Shown here: in pieces, positions 11,822-24,790 of the stretch
How the letters are laid out: every line of letters begins with the position of its first letter
Position numbering within the stretch: the stretch's first letter is position 1
Assembly (NCBI RefSeq): GCF_910592395.1
Contig: NC_088311.1
Location: forward strand, 7,194,501-7,258,500
Length of the DNA: 64,000 nucleotides
Origin: Lineus longissimus
Taxonomy: Eukaryota; Nemertea; Pilidiophora; Heteronemertea; Lineidae
Reading direction: 5' to 3'
Made by a program: the position numbers and the translations under genes
The notes under the pieces: model-generated
What the model saw: the letters and a program-made list of their open reading frames with translations, nothing else
The model's database searches: none
What the model was told of the DNA's origin: nothing

Positions 11822-14500
11822 TCCTGTAATATTTCTGTAGTGGCGGGAAAATAGCATTGAAAGTGACGCCTTTGTCATGTCACAATGGGGACGGGGTTCT
11901 TATAGTTCCACTGACCTGCTGCGCGAACGTGTCGGTGTCAGACGACACCAGACCAGCTAACCGTGGAGTACTTGTCTATTCGCCGGTACGTACCATATAT
12001 TCGATAGTAGTCCGACATAATCTGATAATAGAGAAATGTTATGTTGTCGATCAATAATTTACTAATTTTTTTCAGTCGTCAACTTTGCTAATTTGGTCGG
12101 GTGCACCACAAATTACATCGTCCCGATCCCACTTTGCAGAGTTATATATATAAGTTGAGGATGTGCCAGTGTAGAAATTTGAAATGTCCTATGACGAAGG
12201 ATTCTATTATGACCAATTGACGGTCATCGCCTCTAGAAACAGGGCGAGACACTTTCGGGTTCAGGGCGCGCGGCCGGTGCTGTCCGGTTAGCCTTTAGTC
12301 GATAATTATCGAGTTGCACTCATGATATAGAAGACAGGTTGAAAACATGGGGACGTCTAACCTGAACGATATCAGTATTTGTTCTTTCAGAAATTCGAAT
12401 CATGATTCAGCAATTTCAATAGATAAAAATTTGTTCAGGCACAGTATATTTGAATTTCGGCAGCGTCATTGTGTAGACTGATATGAATGCTAAAACTGCC
12501 TATTAATGATGTCAGTGAGACAGGTTTTCATATTCATTGTGTCAAAGAAATTTCATGAATTCACATTCTGCATTGCAAATGCATTACAGTGACTGGCGTT
12601 AATTGTCATACCATCTGCTGGAGGTACGCCTTCCATATGTATTTATGTCATATCATATTCTGATATTGTCTTTGAAATGACGATACACACCAATACCCCA
12701 TCTTCGCAAGAACTTGAATTCCTAAAGCAACTAGAGCTCTTTCAAAACAAAGTGAGTGCCAATTTCTTTTTCACTACTTCTTTATTAGCAGGAATTCCCC
12801 AATAAAAATTACATCCTCAGGTTCGACTCATGAAGGCCTTTCGTAATATATCCAGTTTTTGAAATAATTCTAACTAGAAATGTGGTTTTTGGCCACTTTT
12901 ACGGTAATGATTTTTACCCCACTGGAGACACCTTTGACATAGTCCCATTAAACCACTGTCAACTCCAAATGAAGTGAAGTGGTTGTGAATGAATGCCAAT
13001 TGTCTTGTATTGTGATCTGTCTGTTTCACAATGACTAGGCACAAGCCCAACGATTATGGTCAGGTCCATTAGGTACTATCAGGTCTGGTCAGATTACTAA
13101 TCTGGGAATTCCAACACAATTATTCAAGTGACATGAAATGGCCTAAATGACCACAAGATACTTCTTAAAAGCATTCAAATTGATCACCAACCCATCACAA
13201 TAATAATTGAATAGGCCTGTCAATATTCAAATTTAGATAATAATGTCCACCTTTTGTAAAAGGCCTGTTGACCACCCTGCCATGAAAAACACAATGCCCA
13301 CTCATTCACTCAAAAGGTCTGTTCAAGAGATAAGGAGGGACCATGTCGTAGATGTGTCAAGCATGATCCAAATCATTACCGTAAAAGTGGCCAAAACCAC
13401 ATTTCTAGTTTGAATTATTTCAAAAACTGGATATATTATGAAAGGCCTTCATGAGTCGAACATGAGGATGTAATTTTTATTGGGGAATTTCTGCTAATAA
13501 AGAAGTAGTGAAAAAGAGACATTTACCAACTTTCTCCTATCAAAGGCAAAACTAAACAGATTTTTAAAATTTTAGCATTATTCAATAGCCAAGATCATTT
13601 GCTACAATCGGTGTTAGGTGAATGTGTCTGCTTAGCCTAGTTTTTGAGAAATTCAAGAAAAACTGGTGTCCATTTACTTTTGACCATGAGTGTACGTATA
13701 TCTGTGTTCTCAAAGGTAATGTTGAAATTGATTATCAGGATGTATTTACACAACTAAAAAATTTCAAGTCTACATGTAGCTTTTAAAACCCAAGCTTAAA
13801 CCTATTATTAAAACTTTAATTCTTATATCCCTGACCAGGTGTACAAGGGATAGTAGTCCTAGGTCTGATAGTCCGTGTAACAATAGCCCGCATTGCTAAA
13901 TGTTTTGGTTAGGGTTGCGGTACAATAGATCATGCTGCTTAATTGATCAAATACAATGCTACCGGACTATGACTCCAGGGGGGCTATATCCGCTGTCACA
14001 CCGGTCCTAGTGGATAGGCCTATTATATAAAATAATAACGTAGGCCTATATATAAATGCTGTTATCTAAGCAGACGAGAATTTGTTGTTTTCACTTATCT
14101 ATATCCGTGGTTATACAAACATTTAGTTAGCGTGAATTGAAATTATCACGCTAACTGTTTTAGAACTAAAATTTGTTTTTTTTATCAATGTATAAACACA
14201 CTGAATATGAATACTATAAATGAATGCTGTTGTGAACACCGATTGTCCATTTTTATCACTTTGACATTACTATACAGCACGGTTATTGGTACATGTATGT
14301 ACATGAACATTAGCCATTACTTGTGGCAAATACTGAAGATGACGAAAGCCTGATTAAGGCGGTCGTATTGGTATGTTTCCAGGAGCCATTTTGAATGGAT
14401 ATTAAAAGTAGTCCCCTGATGCAGAGGTTGATTTCTGGTCTCATTTTGGTATTTTAGCCCTGCCTGCTGGTCTCTGAGGTGCGTTTCAAACCAACCCATC
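11822..14500. other. Intergenic DNA upstream of OvoA
   Basis: No gene found. The main structure is the long inverted repeat 12766-13516. Farther on, an 11-bp-stem hairpin (AGTTAGCGTGA / TCACGCTAACT) lies at 14125-14156, about 350 bases before the OvoA start codon. No clear TATA box decides the OvoA transcription start. Confidence 0.5.
12766..13516. repeat. Long inverted repeat, arms about 147 bp
   Basis: The arms 12766-12913 and 13370-13516 are inverted copies with only a handful of differences; shared blocks include CCCCAATAAAAATTACATCC and GTGGCCACTTTTACGG-type sequence. The spacer is about 455 bases and has no coding frame. The structure would be a non-autonomous TIR element or foldback. 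A Tc1-like end (ACTTTTGACCATGAGTGTA) lies just right of it at about 13677-13695, so the element may extend that far. Confidence 0.75.
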
Positions 14501-17500
14501 ATGGCATCGCAAGTGCTGACTGGCGAGCTGACCTTCAAATCTCTCCCGCCTCTTGATTTATCCGTCTGCACAAAAGAGTAAGTTATTTCATGGCCGGGTC
14601 ATTTTTTGCAACAATCATTTCTTTTATTTCTTTTATTTTGATAATTTAATTATTTGTTATTTCTCCGCACACCACGATGTTGGAAAATTATTGATCCCAT
14701 ATGCTGGTTTCTTCCCCCTTTCAGGCAAATCAAGGAATATTTCATCAACAGTTACGAGCTGAATGACAGTTTGTTTGCAACACTGAAAGGTAAGTACATC
14801 GATGTGAACGGTACCATGTGAAAATGGGGAACCACTGCTTATAACGAAGAGGTTATCTTCCTTGCTATTATCAGCAATCATCACCCGCGACGAATCAATG
14901 TCGCATTATCCGCCGAAACGCCGTCTCCCCGCGGAGACAACGGCACTTGTTTCTTAGGTGATTTAGCTCGTCATCTTCGTCAACCAACTCTTATCGGCTT
15001 GACAGCCACACCCACCAATATAGTTGCAATTTCATCGTCATGTCGAAAGAAAAACTTCCCAAATATTCAGTCTCGGGAATACACGTACAGCACGACATTA
15101 TTTTGTTCCAGATGACTCGGTATTCCTCAAGTACCCTGATGTCTTACGTCTGCCACTCATTTTCTACTATGGACACACCGCGGCCGTTTTCGTCAACAAG
15201 TTGGTACTGGCTGGACTACTGGAAGTACGTATGGGAATGGGGATCTGTCCATCACTGATCAGGTCTTTAGTGGACATTTTCTCCGTCTACACCGGTTTTG
15301 ATCTAATGAATTCGTAATCAGTGCGCAAGCCAGCCATAAATGTTGAATAAATTCACGAATGACAGGATATATAGTCGCGTTTGTACACTATTTTGTCTCC
15401 AACCTGTACACCAGACCCAGTCTTTCTTGAGACATCCCGCCGCTGAGGGGAAGGTGCTGATTCTACTAATGTAGAAACCGGCGGTATGCTTTAATTATAT
15501 TTGGTGTATAAAGACGGGTTAAACCCACCCATCCACATCATGGTGAAACCCACATGTCCTCTCAACGAGTCCGACCCAATTGATTAATTTCAACGTATAT
15601 ACGCCTAATAACCAGTCATATCATCAACGACATAAATTACTGGTATTTTGTTGCCAAAAAAATTCAGTAAATCAACATTTACCTGAAAAAAGTTCATGCA
15701 CATGTAAATAGAAATGCAAGGATATAGAGAGCGCAGGGAGTTTTATAACGTTTTGCACGAAAATTAGCCTGGCAATTGGAGTTTTTTCAACACAAAGAAA
15801 CATTTGTTCAGATGAATGCATGGCAAAAGGAACGTAATAAATAAAACCGCGGAGTGGTTTTCGAACTAAGTGACCAACAGCTACGTTAAGTCTGCGGCTC
15901 AGCTCAGTTTTTGCCGGAATGGCATAGAGCGTTTCGCATCAAAGCTCCATAGGCCTATAATATATTACGCTCTTCTTTCAACCGACCTGCTGTTTCTCGT
16001 CTCAAGCGAAAAATTTGAAGAGAATTCGAGAAACAGAAGCTTGACACATTCAGAGACACGTCTTTGGTTCGGATCCCCTGCATGGACATGCCTTTCTACT
16101 TTTGCAGGAGAGAATAAATCTGAACTTTGAGACTCTGTTTGAAACCGGTGTGGATGAAATGCCTTGGGATGATACGGTGAGTTGTTTTCTGTAAGATATA
16201 GCATTGGTGTGCCTCAAAAGTTTAGATAATTATTTGTTATATATATTTATGTACAAGGATTGTAAACGATGAATGAGATGTTGTTGGGGTTTTTGTTGCT
16301 TTTTTGAAACGACCCCAAATGTTCTGAGCTTTTTGAACTTCCGGTACTATTTTTCATTAGTTTAACAAAAGAATAAATGAGCCGAATCGGTTGATAATAA
16401 AAATAATCGAACACATGTTGCCATTTTTGTCGTTTTTTCTTCTTCAACTATGATGTATATAGATGTGCGTACGGTCCCGATTTTTAGCCACAGAAGGGTT
16501 GCCGTGGACCCTGCCGACTCCGGTGGACATTTAAGGCATTTACCTCCCGAAGTTTTCCTTCTTCTATACTGGATGTCGTCCAAAGCTAATCCCGCAGGCC
16601 AGTCTCCACTCAAAACATGGTATGGCTGCCTTATTTCATCATTTTTGGATAGCTGGCCAAGTTACGTCATCCACACCGTTCTTTCTTCCAACCCAGGAGA
16701 ACTTCCGTATGGGAGGCACCATCGACTGGCCAAGCGTTCAGGAGGTGTACGAATATCGATGTCAGGTCCGAGAAAAGATACTTGAGTTAATTGACGAGAC
16801 TACACTGGAACTGCCAATCAAGTTTGAAGACCCATTCGTGAGTCGCCCATCAGAATCAAAGTATTTTCAATATCCTCTGATTGTTGCATTGCCAACTCTC
16901 GTCTGACTGTCGATCTAATACGAAGATTTTTCGAGGTCTGTCCTTCATCTTAGTCCAACGGCTTCCATAACATCAGCATCAGCCGTATCTGATACTACAA
17001 ATTACGAAGTTAATTGTACTTTTTCATTACAGTGGGCGCTTGTAATGGGCTTCGAACACGAACGGATTCACGTCGAGACTTCGTCCGTTCTTATTCGACA
17101 ATTACCATTAGACATGGTCATAAAACCGGAAGGTTTTGCCAACACTTACGCGCCAGCTACTCATGGTAGGTACACTCGAACATTCTCTGGGAGCGTACCT
17201 ATGGACGGAAAAAAGCCGCAAGAATAGGTCGAATAGGTCAAAATGTTGTTGTTGAAAATGTCACAATAAGTCCTTATCCTAGTGCAACATAATCATTACA
17301 TCTCATTCCGGTTGTTATCAGGCCTCCCTGGTGACCCATCGAATGATTGTGATATTAACATCGACCGATAAATTGATATATTAACCTTTTGAGGGATGAC
17401 TTTGCTAAATCTGTGCGTGTGTATTATACGTAATCAGTTCGTACCGGCCCATCTGAATTTTCAGGGGATGGTGTTGAAGAGAATCGCATGGTCAAAGTTG

Positions 17501-20500
17501 AAGGCTGCGATGTGACCTTGGGCAAGCCAATTGACTTCCCCTCTTATGGCTGGGACAACGAATATGGAAAACTGGACTACAGGTATAAAGCACTTTTCAA
17601 CAAAAAGCCGATGTCAACAAAATTCGCTACAAAAAACAATAAAAAATAAGTGATTCCAGGTACTTTGTCATTTTTGGCTGCAAGAAGATGTCGATGACGC
17701 ACTGGACAATTTACACAATACAGAAAACTCAATACAGAAAAACCCCATGCGGCATTATATTTGCTCAAACCATTCCAGAGATCACAGACATCCAGAAGTG
17801 TGCAGAAATTCATGTATGGTTGACAACTGGAGACACTAAAGCCCGTAGCACACTAGCCGCCAACTTCGGCGTTCACAGGCGTTTTTTGCCAACTTCGGCG
17901 TCGAGAGGCGTCAGCTGAACGCTTCTTGTCGCCAAAGTTGGCGGCTAGTGTGCTGCGCGGGCTTAACCAAGTTGGCAACTTGCGTGTTAGTGCAAGGCGG
18001 CGGTTTCGCCAGAATCAGCGATGTAGATCAGGCTTGCCCTTCTTGAGAGGATTAAAATCCACAAAAATCCTATCATAAAAATTGATGGTCGGGCCTTCCC
18101 GCATATCCCGGCCACCACAAAGCTCTGGCGTAGATGGAGTAAGGCACCTTTCATGAAATACACGGCTTGCTGTAATATCTCGCCAGTGACTCAGTTTTTT
18201 CAAGCAATCAATATATGAATTACGAATCTACTTCCAGTGTTCCGCCGTTTGAGGCAACAGAATTCAAAGTCACCAACCGAGAGTTCTTAAAATTTGTTGA
18301 GGCAGGCTGTTACGAAGACAAGTCATTGTGGTCAAAGGAAGCTTGGAGCTGGTTGGCGTACAAGAAGGCCAAGCACCCAACGTTCTGGGTCTGTGATGAA
18401 GGATGCAAGTCCGGCTGCGGCCGTGACCTTGACGGTTACACCCATTGTAATCTACCGAAACAGGATGGTGACAAGAAAGAGTTCAAGTAGGAAATTCCAA
18501 TCCCAATTTTGCTTTATCTTCACCTCTCAATGGGTACTCAACTATGTATCATTCAGATGTCAGATAAAGGCTACAATGTCAACTTTCGATAATGTTAGGT
18601 CATGGTCTCTAAGGTGTATTGATTGAATCACTCAATCAAAAGTCTTTATGATTAAGGTCAGTGCAAGATGTCCGTTTAGGTTTGATAATTAGAAAAATAT
18701 AATCTGGAAGATAGGCTACTCGTTTTTGTGGCCCACCCAATGTTACATATATACGTCTGTGAAGCAAGCGAATCCAATAGAAACAATTCTGATATACTGG
18801 TCGTTCTTCTTATCCATACTATGAAAGGTGAAGTCATTTATTTGGCTAAACAGATAATACTTCGTCAATTTTAGATTACGTCTGATGTTCGATTTGGTTG
18901 ACCTGCCAATGGATTGGCCAGTCGTTGTAAACTACCACGAAGCCAAAGCCTATTGTGCGTGGAAGGGTCCTGAATACAGACTCCCTACTGAGGCTGAACA
19001 TCATGCAATGAGAGGCACAATGGTAAGAAAGCTAGAAAGGTATTTTGCTTTGAAGATCGACCTCTTTGGTGTAGATTCAAGCCAACAGCACCTGACAATA
19101 AAAAAAAACGATACCAAATATATGCTATTAACAAACGTTCATGTTTTCTTTTAGAATTTTTATCAAGTGTTCAGTAATAGATAATAACGAAAGGATACTA
19201 TAGAGACAGGTAACTCCAAACTACGCACATGGTTTTCTGTCACATATAACGGTTCTAAATACACTTGTTTTTATCGTTCGTAAGCCCGACTCTTGATGAT
19301 ATCAGATATCAGCAACTACATGTATATCCTTGTATATCAATTTCAGTCTAAACAGGTTGAAAATTATGATATATAAGGGGTTGAGAATTGCCGTTGTTAT
19401 CATAATGTTCTGTAAGGTTTTTAAGTCTACTACATAACTCCGATTATTATTAACCATGGACTTTGTCTCGTACTCCAACCAAACACAAACAATGATATTA
19501 TGAAAACACTTTGTTCAACTGAGTTTCGCTGTGACAACTTTGCCATTACTGCTTGGACGTCAGTCAGCTGGTTCGATGTGCGTCTGTCACGCTACAGGTA
19601 CTGAGTAGGCCAACATAATGTAGGCTGAAGCAAAATGATAGTCGAAACCAGAACATACCGGCAGTCAGTAATCAGGCCAGGCCAATGACTAGCATGTCAA
19701 TCATAGGCTTGATTATTGACCTATTATATTGATTTTACGAGATGTAGGAAATGCCATTAGGACTATTGTCATTGGACACTTTTTCTCCTTTATCCAGTTA
19801 GTGGTAGTTGTTTCAGAAGATCGAATGAAACCGAGGTTTTTAGGGGTTAGCTATACTTCGAGGTGTTGACCATAGCATTACAAAAAATGTATTTAATACT
19901 TCTTACCTGTCTTTTTGACAATTACGTCAGTGGTAATGCTTTTGTCGCAGCATCGACCAGTGCCAATAAAATATCAATTAAATTAAGAATAAAAGACTAT
20001 CATAATCATATAATTATGACACTAGACCGGCCTTGTCTTTCCCAATGCTGCGATCAATGAAATCCTCGTACCCTCTTGTTTTCACTGACCCCTGAACAAG
20101 TATGAATGAAGAAATGATTGTCCCGAAAGTATACTCCACTCACAGTTTGTCTATGCATATAATTTCCAACCAATTATATACATGTACATGTACATATTCA
20201 TTTTCAGAAACCTGTGTCTGAGGGCACATCCAGTGATCCGATATATCAAGATGACCACGACTTCAACATGAATCTACGATACTTTTCATCTACAGTAAGT
20301 CCAATTAGTTTAGGCTACTTTTATTCTCAAAATGGCCTTGGTATTACGGGTCAATTTGTTTCTTCGTTATTCGTATTTCAAGTCATACGGTAGAAATTGC
20401 ATGAAGAGAAACGTACACACCTATCGTTTAAGGTATATATAAAAATGTACGTTCGTTTTAAAAAAACGCCATGAAACGCGTTACCCATTCTTGCAGATTG

Positions 20501-23500
20501 ATACGAAATTTATGAAATATTACATTGGCAACAAAAATGTAACCCTTTATGTGCCTTTCCGAACTGAAACCAATGGTCATAATATTGTTGAAATGTGTAA
20601 ATATATACAGTACGTATGTAGACAAATTCAATTGTCAAACATGTGAACGAACGGAGAATAGCCAGTGAAAGAAGATATATAGATGTTTGTTCATAACTAC
20701 CAATGTATACAATTACATAAAAAGAAACTCAGGGCTATTGCTTGCAAGCATCAGCAGCCCTCAAGAAAATGATTCCTATCTGAAAATGATTAATTTGTCG
20801 GCTTTTTTCGTCAACCTATTTATTTTTATCCTCCAGCCTGTCAATATGTTTCCTCCTACGGACGCCGGCTTCTACGATGTGTTCGGCAACGTGTGGGAGT
20901 GGATAGAGGACCACTTCAACGGCCTACCCGGTTTTAAATCTACCTACTTGTACGATGACTTTTCAATTCCTTCCATGGCCGGTGACCATACTCTCATAAT
21001 GGTATGTTCCATCTCAGTACCTCCCGAAAACAAGTGTGTACAATTGCATACCGTTCAAAATCAGATAACCAGCAACCCAATTCACCCGTCTCCTGGCAGG
21101 CGCACTTGTTGCGATTTCTTTTTTTTATGGTGATCGTGGTTACTGAGAAAATCGCAGTGTGAGTGGTGGACACTGCCCTTGCCTTTTCCGTCCGTCTGTT
21201 GATGAAAAACAGATGTCGTACTAAAGTCGAGGCCACTATATCACAGGCCTCACCTCAAAAGTACAAGTAAGTGGCAATCACGTAAGTGAGGTGATTCGCA
21301 AGGCTCAGTCTCTAAGGTCTAGTGAGAGGTTTCATTTGCTTTCATTTCATTTGCAGGGCAGTAGTTGGTACACACTAGGTAGTTACTGTTCTAGGTTTGT
21401 AAGAAGCTACTTCCGGCGCCACTTTTTTCAATTCAGTGGCTTTCGGTTATGCAGAAGTGTTATGCCTCTTGCGGTGCCTATGCCTGTGGCTCTCATTGAG
21501 AGACAAACCTGGCAGAATGAAGAAGGTAGGGTATAAAATAACATCACTGTACAGCATTTGTACTTTTTTTGTCCGGGAATGCTCCCATGCTCCCTTGTAA
21601 GAACCTCAATTCTTCCAGGGTGGATCCTGGATCTCTACGGGCGACGAAGCTTCTCGGTTTGCGCGATACGAGTTTAGGAGGCATTTCTTCCAGCATTGTG
21701 GCTTCCGACTGGCCAAATCGTCGGATTCAACCGTACCAATCCAGCTTCCAGTCCGGTTAATTTTAAACACTGCCCTTTATCCGCTCCGAGAAGGTTAGTT
21801 AGTCGTACTTGCAGCATTTCTTGACCAATCAAGCCTTTGAATGAAAAGGGAAAACAAGTGAATGTACTTTGTAAAAGAAACTCGATCTTTTTGGTATTCA
21901 ATCATGAACAATAAATGTGTCTGAATTAGAAAAGAGCGCCTTACTCCGAAGTTATTCTATCTCTAAGAACAAGATCGTGATTATACCACAACATTTTTTA
22001 TTATTTTCACCATCAACTCGTGAACTTCAAGAACGGATTGGTCGACTGAAAATCTACTAACCTTTTGAAACACTATGTATAGACTCGTTAGGTAATGTAA
22101 TGTAATGTAATGTAATGTAACATTTATATAGAGCGCCTGTAAGGCTGATGTTACATAGGAATGAGCTACTCACGCCACATTTTTCATCGACTCACGGCTC
22201 ATTTTCACGTGTCACTCCTCATTTGTCACGAGTGACCGCGGCGGTTTACATACAGATCATTTTTCGCTCGTTCATTTGTCACTTGGATTTTCTCGGCGAC
22301 GCACATGGACTCAGAAGAAGAAGAGATGGCAGCCATGCTGCTCCTGAATGAGAATAGAAAACGAAAGCGGAGGCGACGGACGAGAACAATGTGGTACATA
22401 AAAGTGCTGCATGTTTGCATTTTTTGTTTCTCATTTCCAATCGAAATTAGCTATTGTATTAATGTGTAAACTAATGAAAATGCCGAAAAGTAGCTATACT
22501 CACAGTTTCGAAGGCGATATCACTACAAATGCACATGGACGTCCACTTTCTTTGCCAGCTCATTTCACAAAGAATGAACATGTCCATTCATCGCCTCACG
22601 CGTGAAATGACATGAAATGACGTGAGGCGACGAATGCGGGCAAAACTTACAAAATTCACTTCAATGAAAACAGGTCAATAGGTTTTCCAATGTCCATTCA
22701 TCAGCTCACGAATGACAAGTGACAAATGAGTCGTGAGTCGATGAAACGTGAGGTCTATGTAACTTCAGCCTAACTTATGCCTTACTTTGTGTGAAAGTAC
22801 TAATATGACATATAGACCTAATATTCACCGGGAACCAGCCTTTATCCTTTCAGTAACATTGTAAATCTCTTGCTTATTTTAATGTGAAATAAAACAAGAT
22901 CATTCTAGATTGCTTCCATGCTAATGGACATATACGTCATGTACGTGGTTGTCGGTCGCTTGGACCAGCGTCGTTTGTTAATGCATGTTCACGGTTTTTT
23001 AACAAGGTGTTATTGCCAGAAGTTGCCAAGAGCTTCACTATGATAATTGGTCATTTCCAGCTTTGTTGTTTTTACATCTGACCGGAAGAAAGTTGTAAAA
23101 GTTTGGCACTTGAACAAGTTTTTGTACATATATTCAGTTGAAAAAGGGGTTTTCATAAAGCATACCGCGAAGAGTTCCACAACATCCCCTCAATAATGTA
23201 ATGCTGAATTCCTTTTTACGCCTTTCTCCAGGTGTTGAATCGCCCCTCGACCTTGAAAAGTACAACATCAAGCGAGTAAAGAGTTCCAATACCCAATTCT
23301 CTGAGGAAAGCTACGAATACCTCCTGAAAACGATAGAGAGCGAATACAAGGCAGATGTTGTTGACGTGGTGGAGGTGATTGAGGAGTGTCAGCAGAAGAT
23401 TAAAGAGGCCGGAGTCTCTACTGAACGGGTGATACATCTTGGTTGTAAGACTGGCCGAGGAAGCTTTGAGCTCTCGAAGTACTTTGACAAGGTAAGCACG

Positions 23501-24790
23501 TTTTAACGTTGTTAACGGGCGATACGTCATGGCAGCAAGACTGGCCGGGGGGGGGGCTTGGAGCTCTCAAGTACTTTGACAAGGTCAGCAAGTTAAAGAG
23601 GTTAAATGCCGCGATATAGCGATGATCAGTGGGGGCAAATTCTATCATATGATCGTGATTCACTAACGAAATGGCGGTGTTTGACAACGAAATTGATGGC
23701 ATTTCTAACGCAAAAAGTTTAATTGGCGCTTTTAACTGATTGAAGGTACTTGGAATTGATTTCTGTGGTTCTTACATCAACGCCTGTCAGAAGTTACAGA
23801 AGAAGAGGACCATTCGCCTGAATGGATTGAGTGCTGACCTACCGAAAGGAGCCAAACCGTCAAGGGTGCTCTTCAAGCAGGTACGATCAAAGGAAGGAGT
23901 GAAAGAAATGTTCTGTAAATCGACGGATATCGGCGGTTTTCGAAATATGTCGACCGTCTTGAAAGACTAAATCTAACAAAAGATTACATCGCAAATTTAG
24001 AAATGGTCTTAGCTGTTGGAGATGTTTGTAAAAAAGATGTAGAGCGAATTGCTAATTTTGCATCTGGAACATACTGTACATTTTCCAAAGTCTGCTATAA
24101 AATTCATATGACTTTCTTATGACTTTTTTCAGTTGACGTGGCTTCCAAATGAAGTTGATAACAGCGAATTTGTTTTACTGAGCTGCATTGATCGTGCACT
24201 GAATCCGAAATGTAAGTAATTCATGGTCACTGAGGACAATTGTTATACTACCGGAAAGAAGAGTAATATGGTCTTCATTTACTTTTGCAATGGTACATCT
24301 TTTATCATCAAGTGTGTATTTTTCTTTCAGCTTGGACTTGCCGCTTGAAAGAGATGGTTAAACGAAATGGGCTTTTGGCCGTTACATCAGCAGACGGATG
24401 GGATGAGACGAAACTTCTCCACCCAGACTATTTGGGACTAAGGTGAAATACTTTTCCTGTATTTGGGGCGAAAGTCATGTTAATTATCAACAGTCTAGAC
24501 ATATACCGGACATTCCACTTTCGTTCAAAGGTCCGTACTAGTGAAAGAGAAGAGAGGGGACATAACAATATTGACCATTTTTGCTACGTGGTTCGCTGCC
24601 CACAGTAATGACAAAGCAAATATTACATTGTAAGTCTGATACATTATTATAGTTTCAAATCGTCTTCATGTGGCCGGCCTGTAAGAACATCAACTGTATG
24701 TTTTTTTACTTGGCTTTCAGATTCCAAGTAGCTTTCAGCCCAGTTGAGCTGCCATCAGGGACCGTCATCACATTCTACAAACACCGATAG
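14501..24790 (+). CDS. OVOA: OvoA: 5-histidylcysteine sulfoxide synthase / 4-mercaptohistidine N1-methyltransferase
   Basis: OvoA uses O2 and non-haem iron to join cysteine to histidine C5, then methylates the imidazole after a separate lyase step, yielding the antioxidant ovothiol A. Exons: 14501-14577, 14725-14789, 15112-15224, 16108-16176, 16697-16837, 17033-17165, 17465-17582, 18238-18486, 18875-19022, 20208-20294, 20837-21001, 21619-21793 (or 21357-21525), 23232-23491, 23746-23880, 24133-24211, 24331-24442, 24721-24790. All are GT-AG and total 2196 nt, 731 residues. Residues 40-200 are DinB-like with iron ligands His69 (YYGHTA) and HERIHVE at 164-170. Residues 205-490 are an FGE-sulfatase fold (RLPTEAE; GNVWEW 417-422; GGSWISTGDEASRF 456-469). 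A Cys cluster CDEGCKSGCG lies between them. Residues 555-731 are a SAM methyltransferase (HLGCKTGRGSFELSKYFDKV then LGID). Domain order and length fit the family. Confidence 0.95.
17841..17964. repeat. Foldback element in OvoA intron 7
   Basis: The left arm AGCACACTAGCCGCCAACTT and right arm AAGTTGGCGGCTAGTGTGCT are exact inverse copies, extended by AAGCCCG / CGGGCTT, round a centre of about 60 bases that itself repeats GCCAACTTCGGCG. The arms would form a stable hairpin in the pre-mRNA. It looks like a small foldback transposon. Confidence 0.75.
21357..21525 (+). CDS. OVOA: OvoA alternative exon 12a (homologous to exon 12b)
   Basis: This 169-nt exon lies 93 bases before exon 12b (21619-21793). 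It has a strong acceptor (TTTCATTTGCAG) and a GTAGGG donor. Its frame and phases (0 in, 1 out) are the same as 12b, so either can join exon 11 to exon 13, but including both would shift the frame. It encodes GSSWYTLGSYCSRFVRSYF and then RRHFFQFSGFRLCRS. About 20 of its first 34 residues match 12b; the C-terminal 20 or so have diverged. The segment closes the FGE-like fold near the substrate pocket. No stop or frameshift is present, so it looks functional. It could instead be a recently silenced duplicate. Confidence 0.75.
22143..22770. mobile_element. PIF/Harbinger-like element in OvoA intron 12
   Basis: Terminal inverted repeats GGCTGATGTTACATAG (left) and CTATGTAACTTCAGCC (right) are flanked by the trinucleotide TAA at 22140-22142 and 22771-22773. 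A 3-bp TAA/TTA target is the PIF/Harbinger signature. The ends contain further inverted copies of CATCGACTCACG and TCATTTGTCAC. A short transposase-like reading frame lies inside (22305-22469). A TAATG microsatellite adjoins the left side (22092-22120). Confidence 0.75.
22305..22469 (+). pseudogene. Harbinger transposase N-terminal remnant
   Basis: A 54-codon frame starts MDSEEEEMAAMLLLNENRK, continues with a basic run RKRKRRRRTRTMWYIK and then loses similarity and stops. A short acidic/hydrophobic start followed by an Arg-rich block and an aromatic residue resembles the first exon of Harbinger (HARBI1-like) transposases as I remember them. It lies inside an element with Harbinger-type ends and target duplication. 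The DDE domain is absent, so the element is non-autonomous. Confidence 0.45.
23535..23600 (+). pseudogene. Partial duplicate of OvoA exon 13 in intron 13
   Basis: The sequence AAGACTGGCCG, a 10-base G run, then GAGCTCTCAAGTACTTTGAC and AAGGTCAGCAAG copies the last 60 or so bases of exon 13 and its donor (23438-23500). In the copy the donor GT changes to GTCAGC context, and the poly-G replaces GAGGAAGCTTT. It has no acceptor of its own and would not code for a usable protein segment. Confidence 0.7.
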
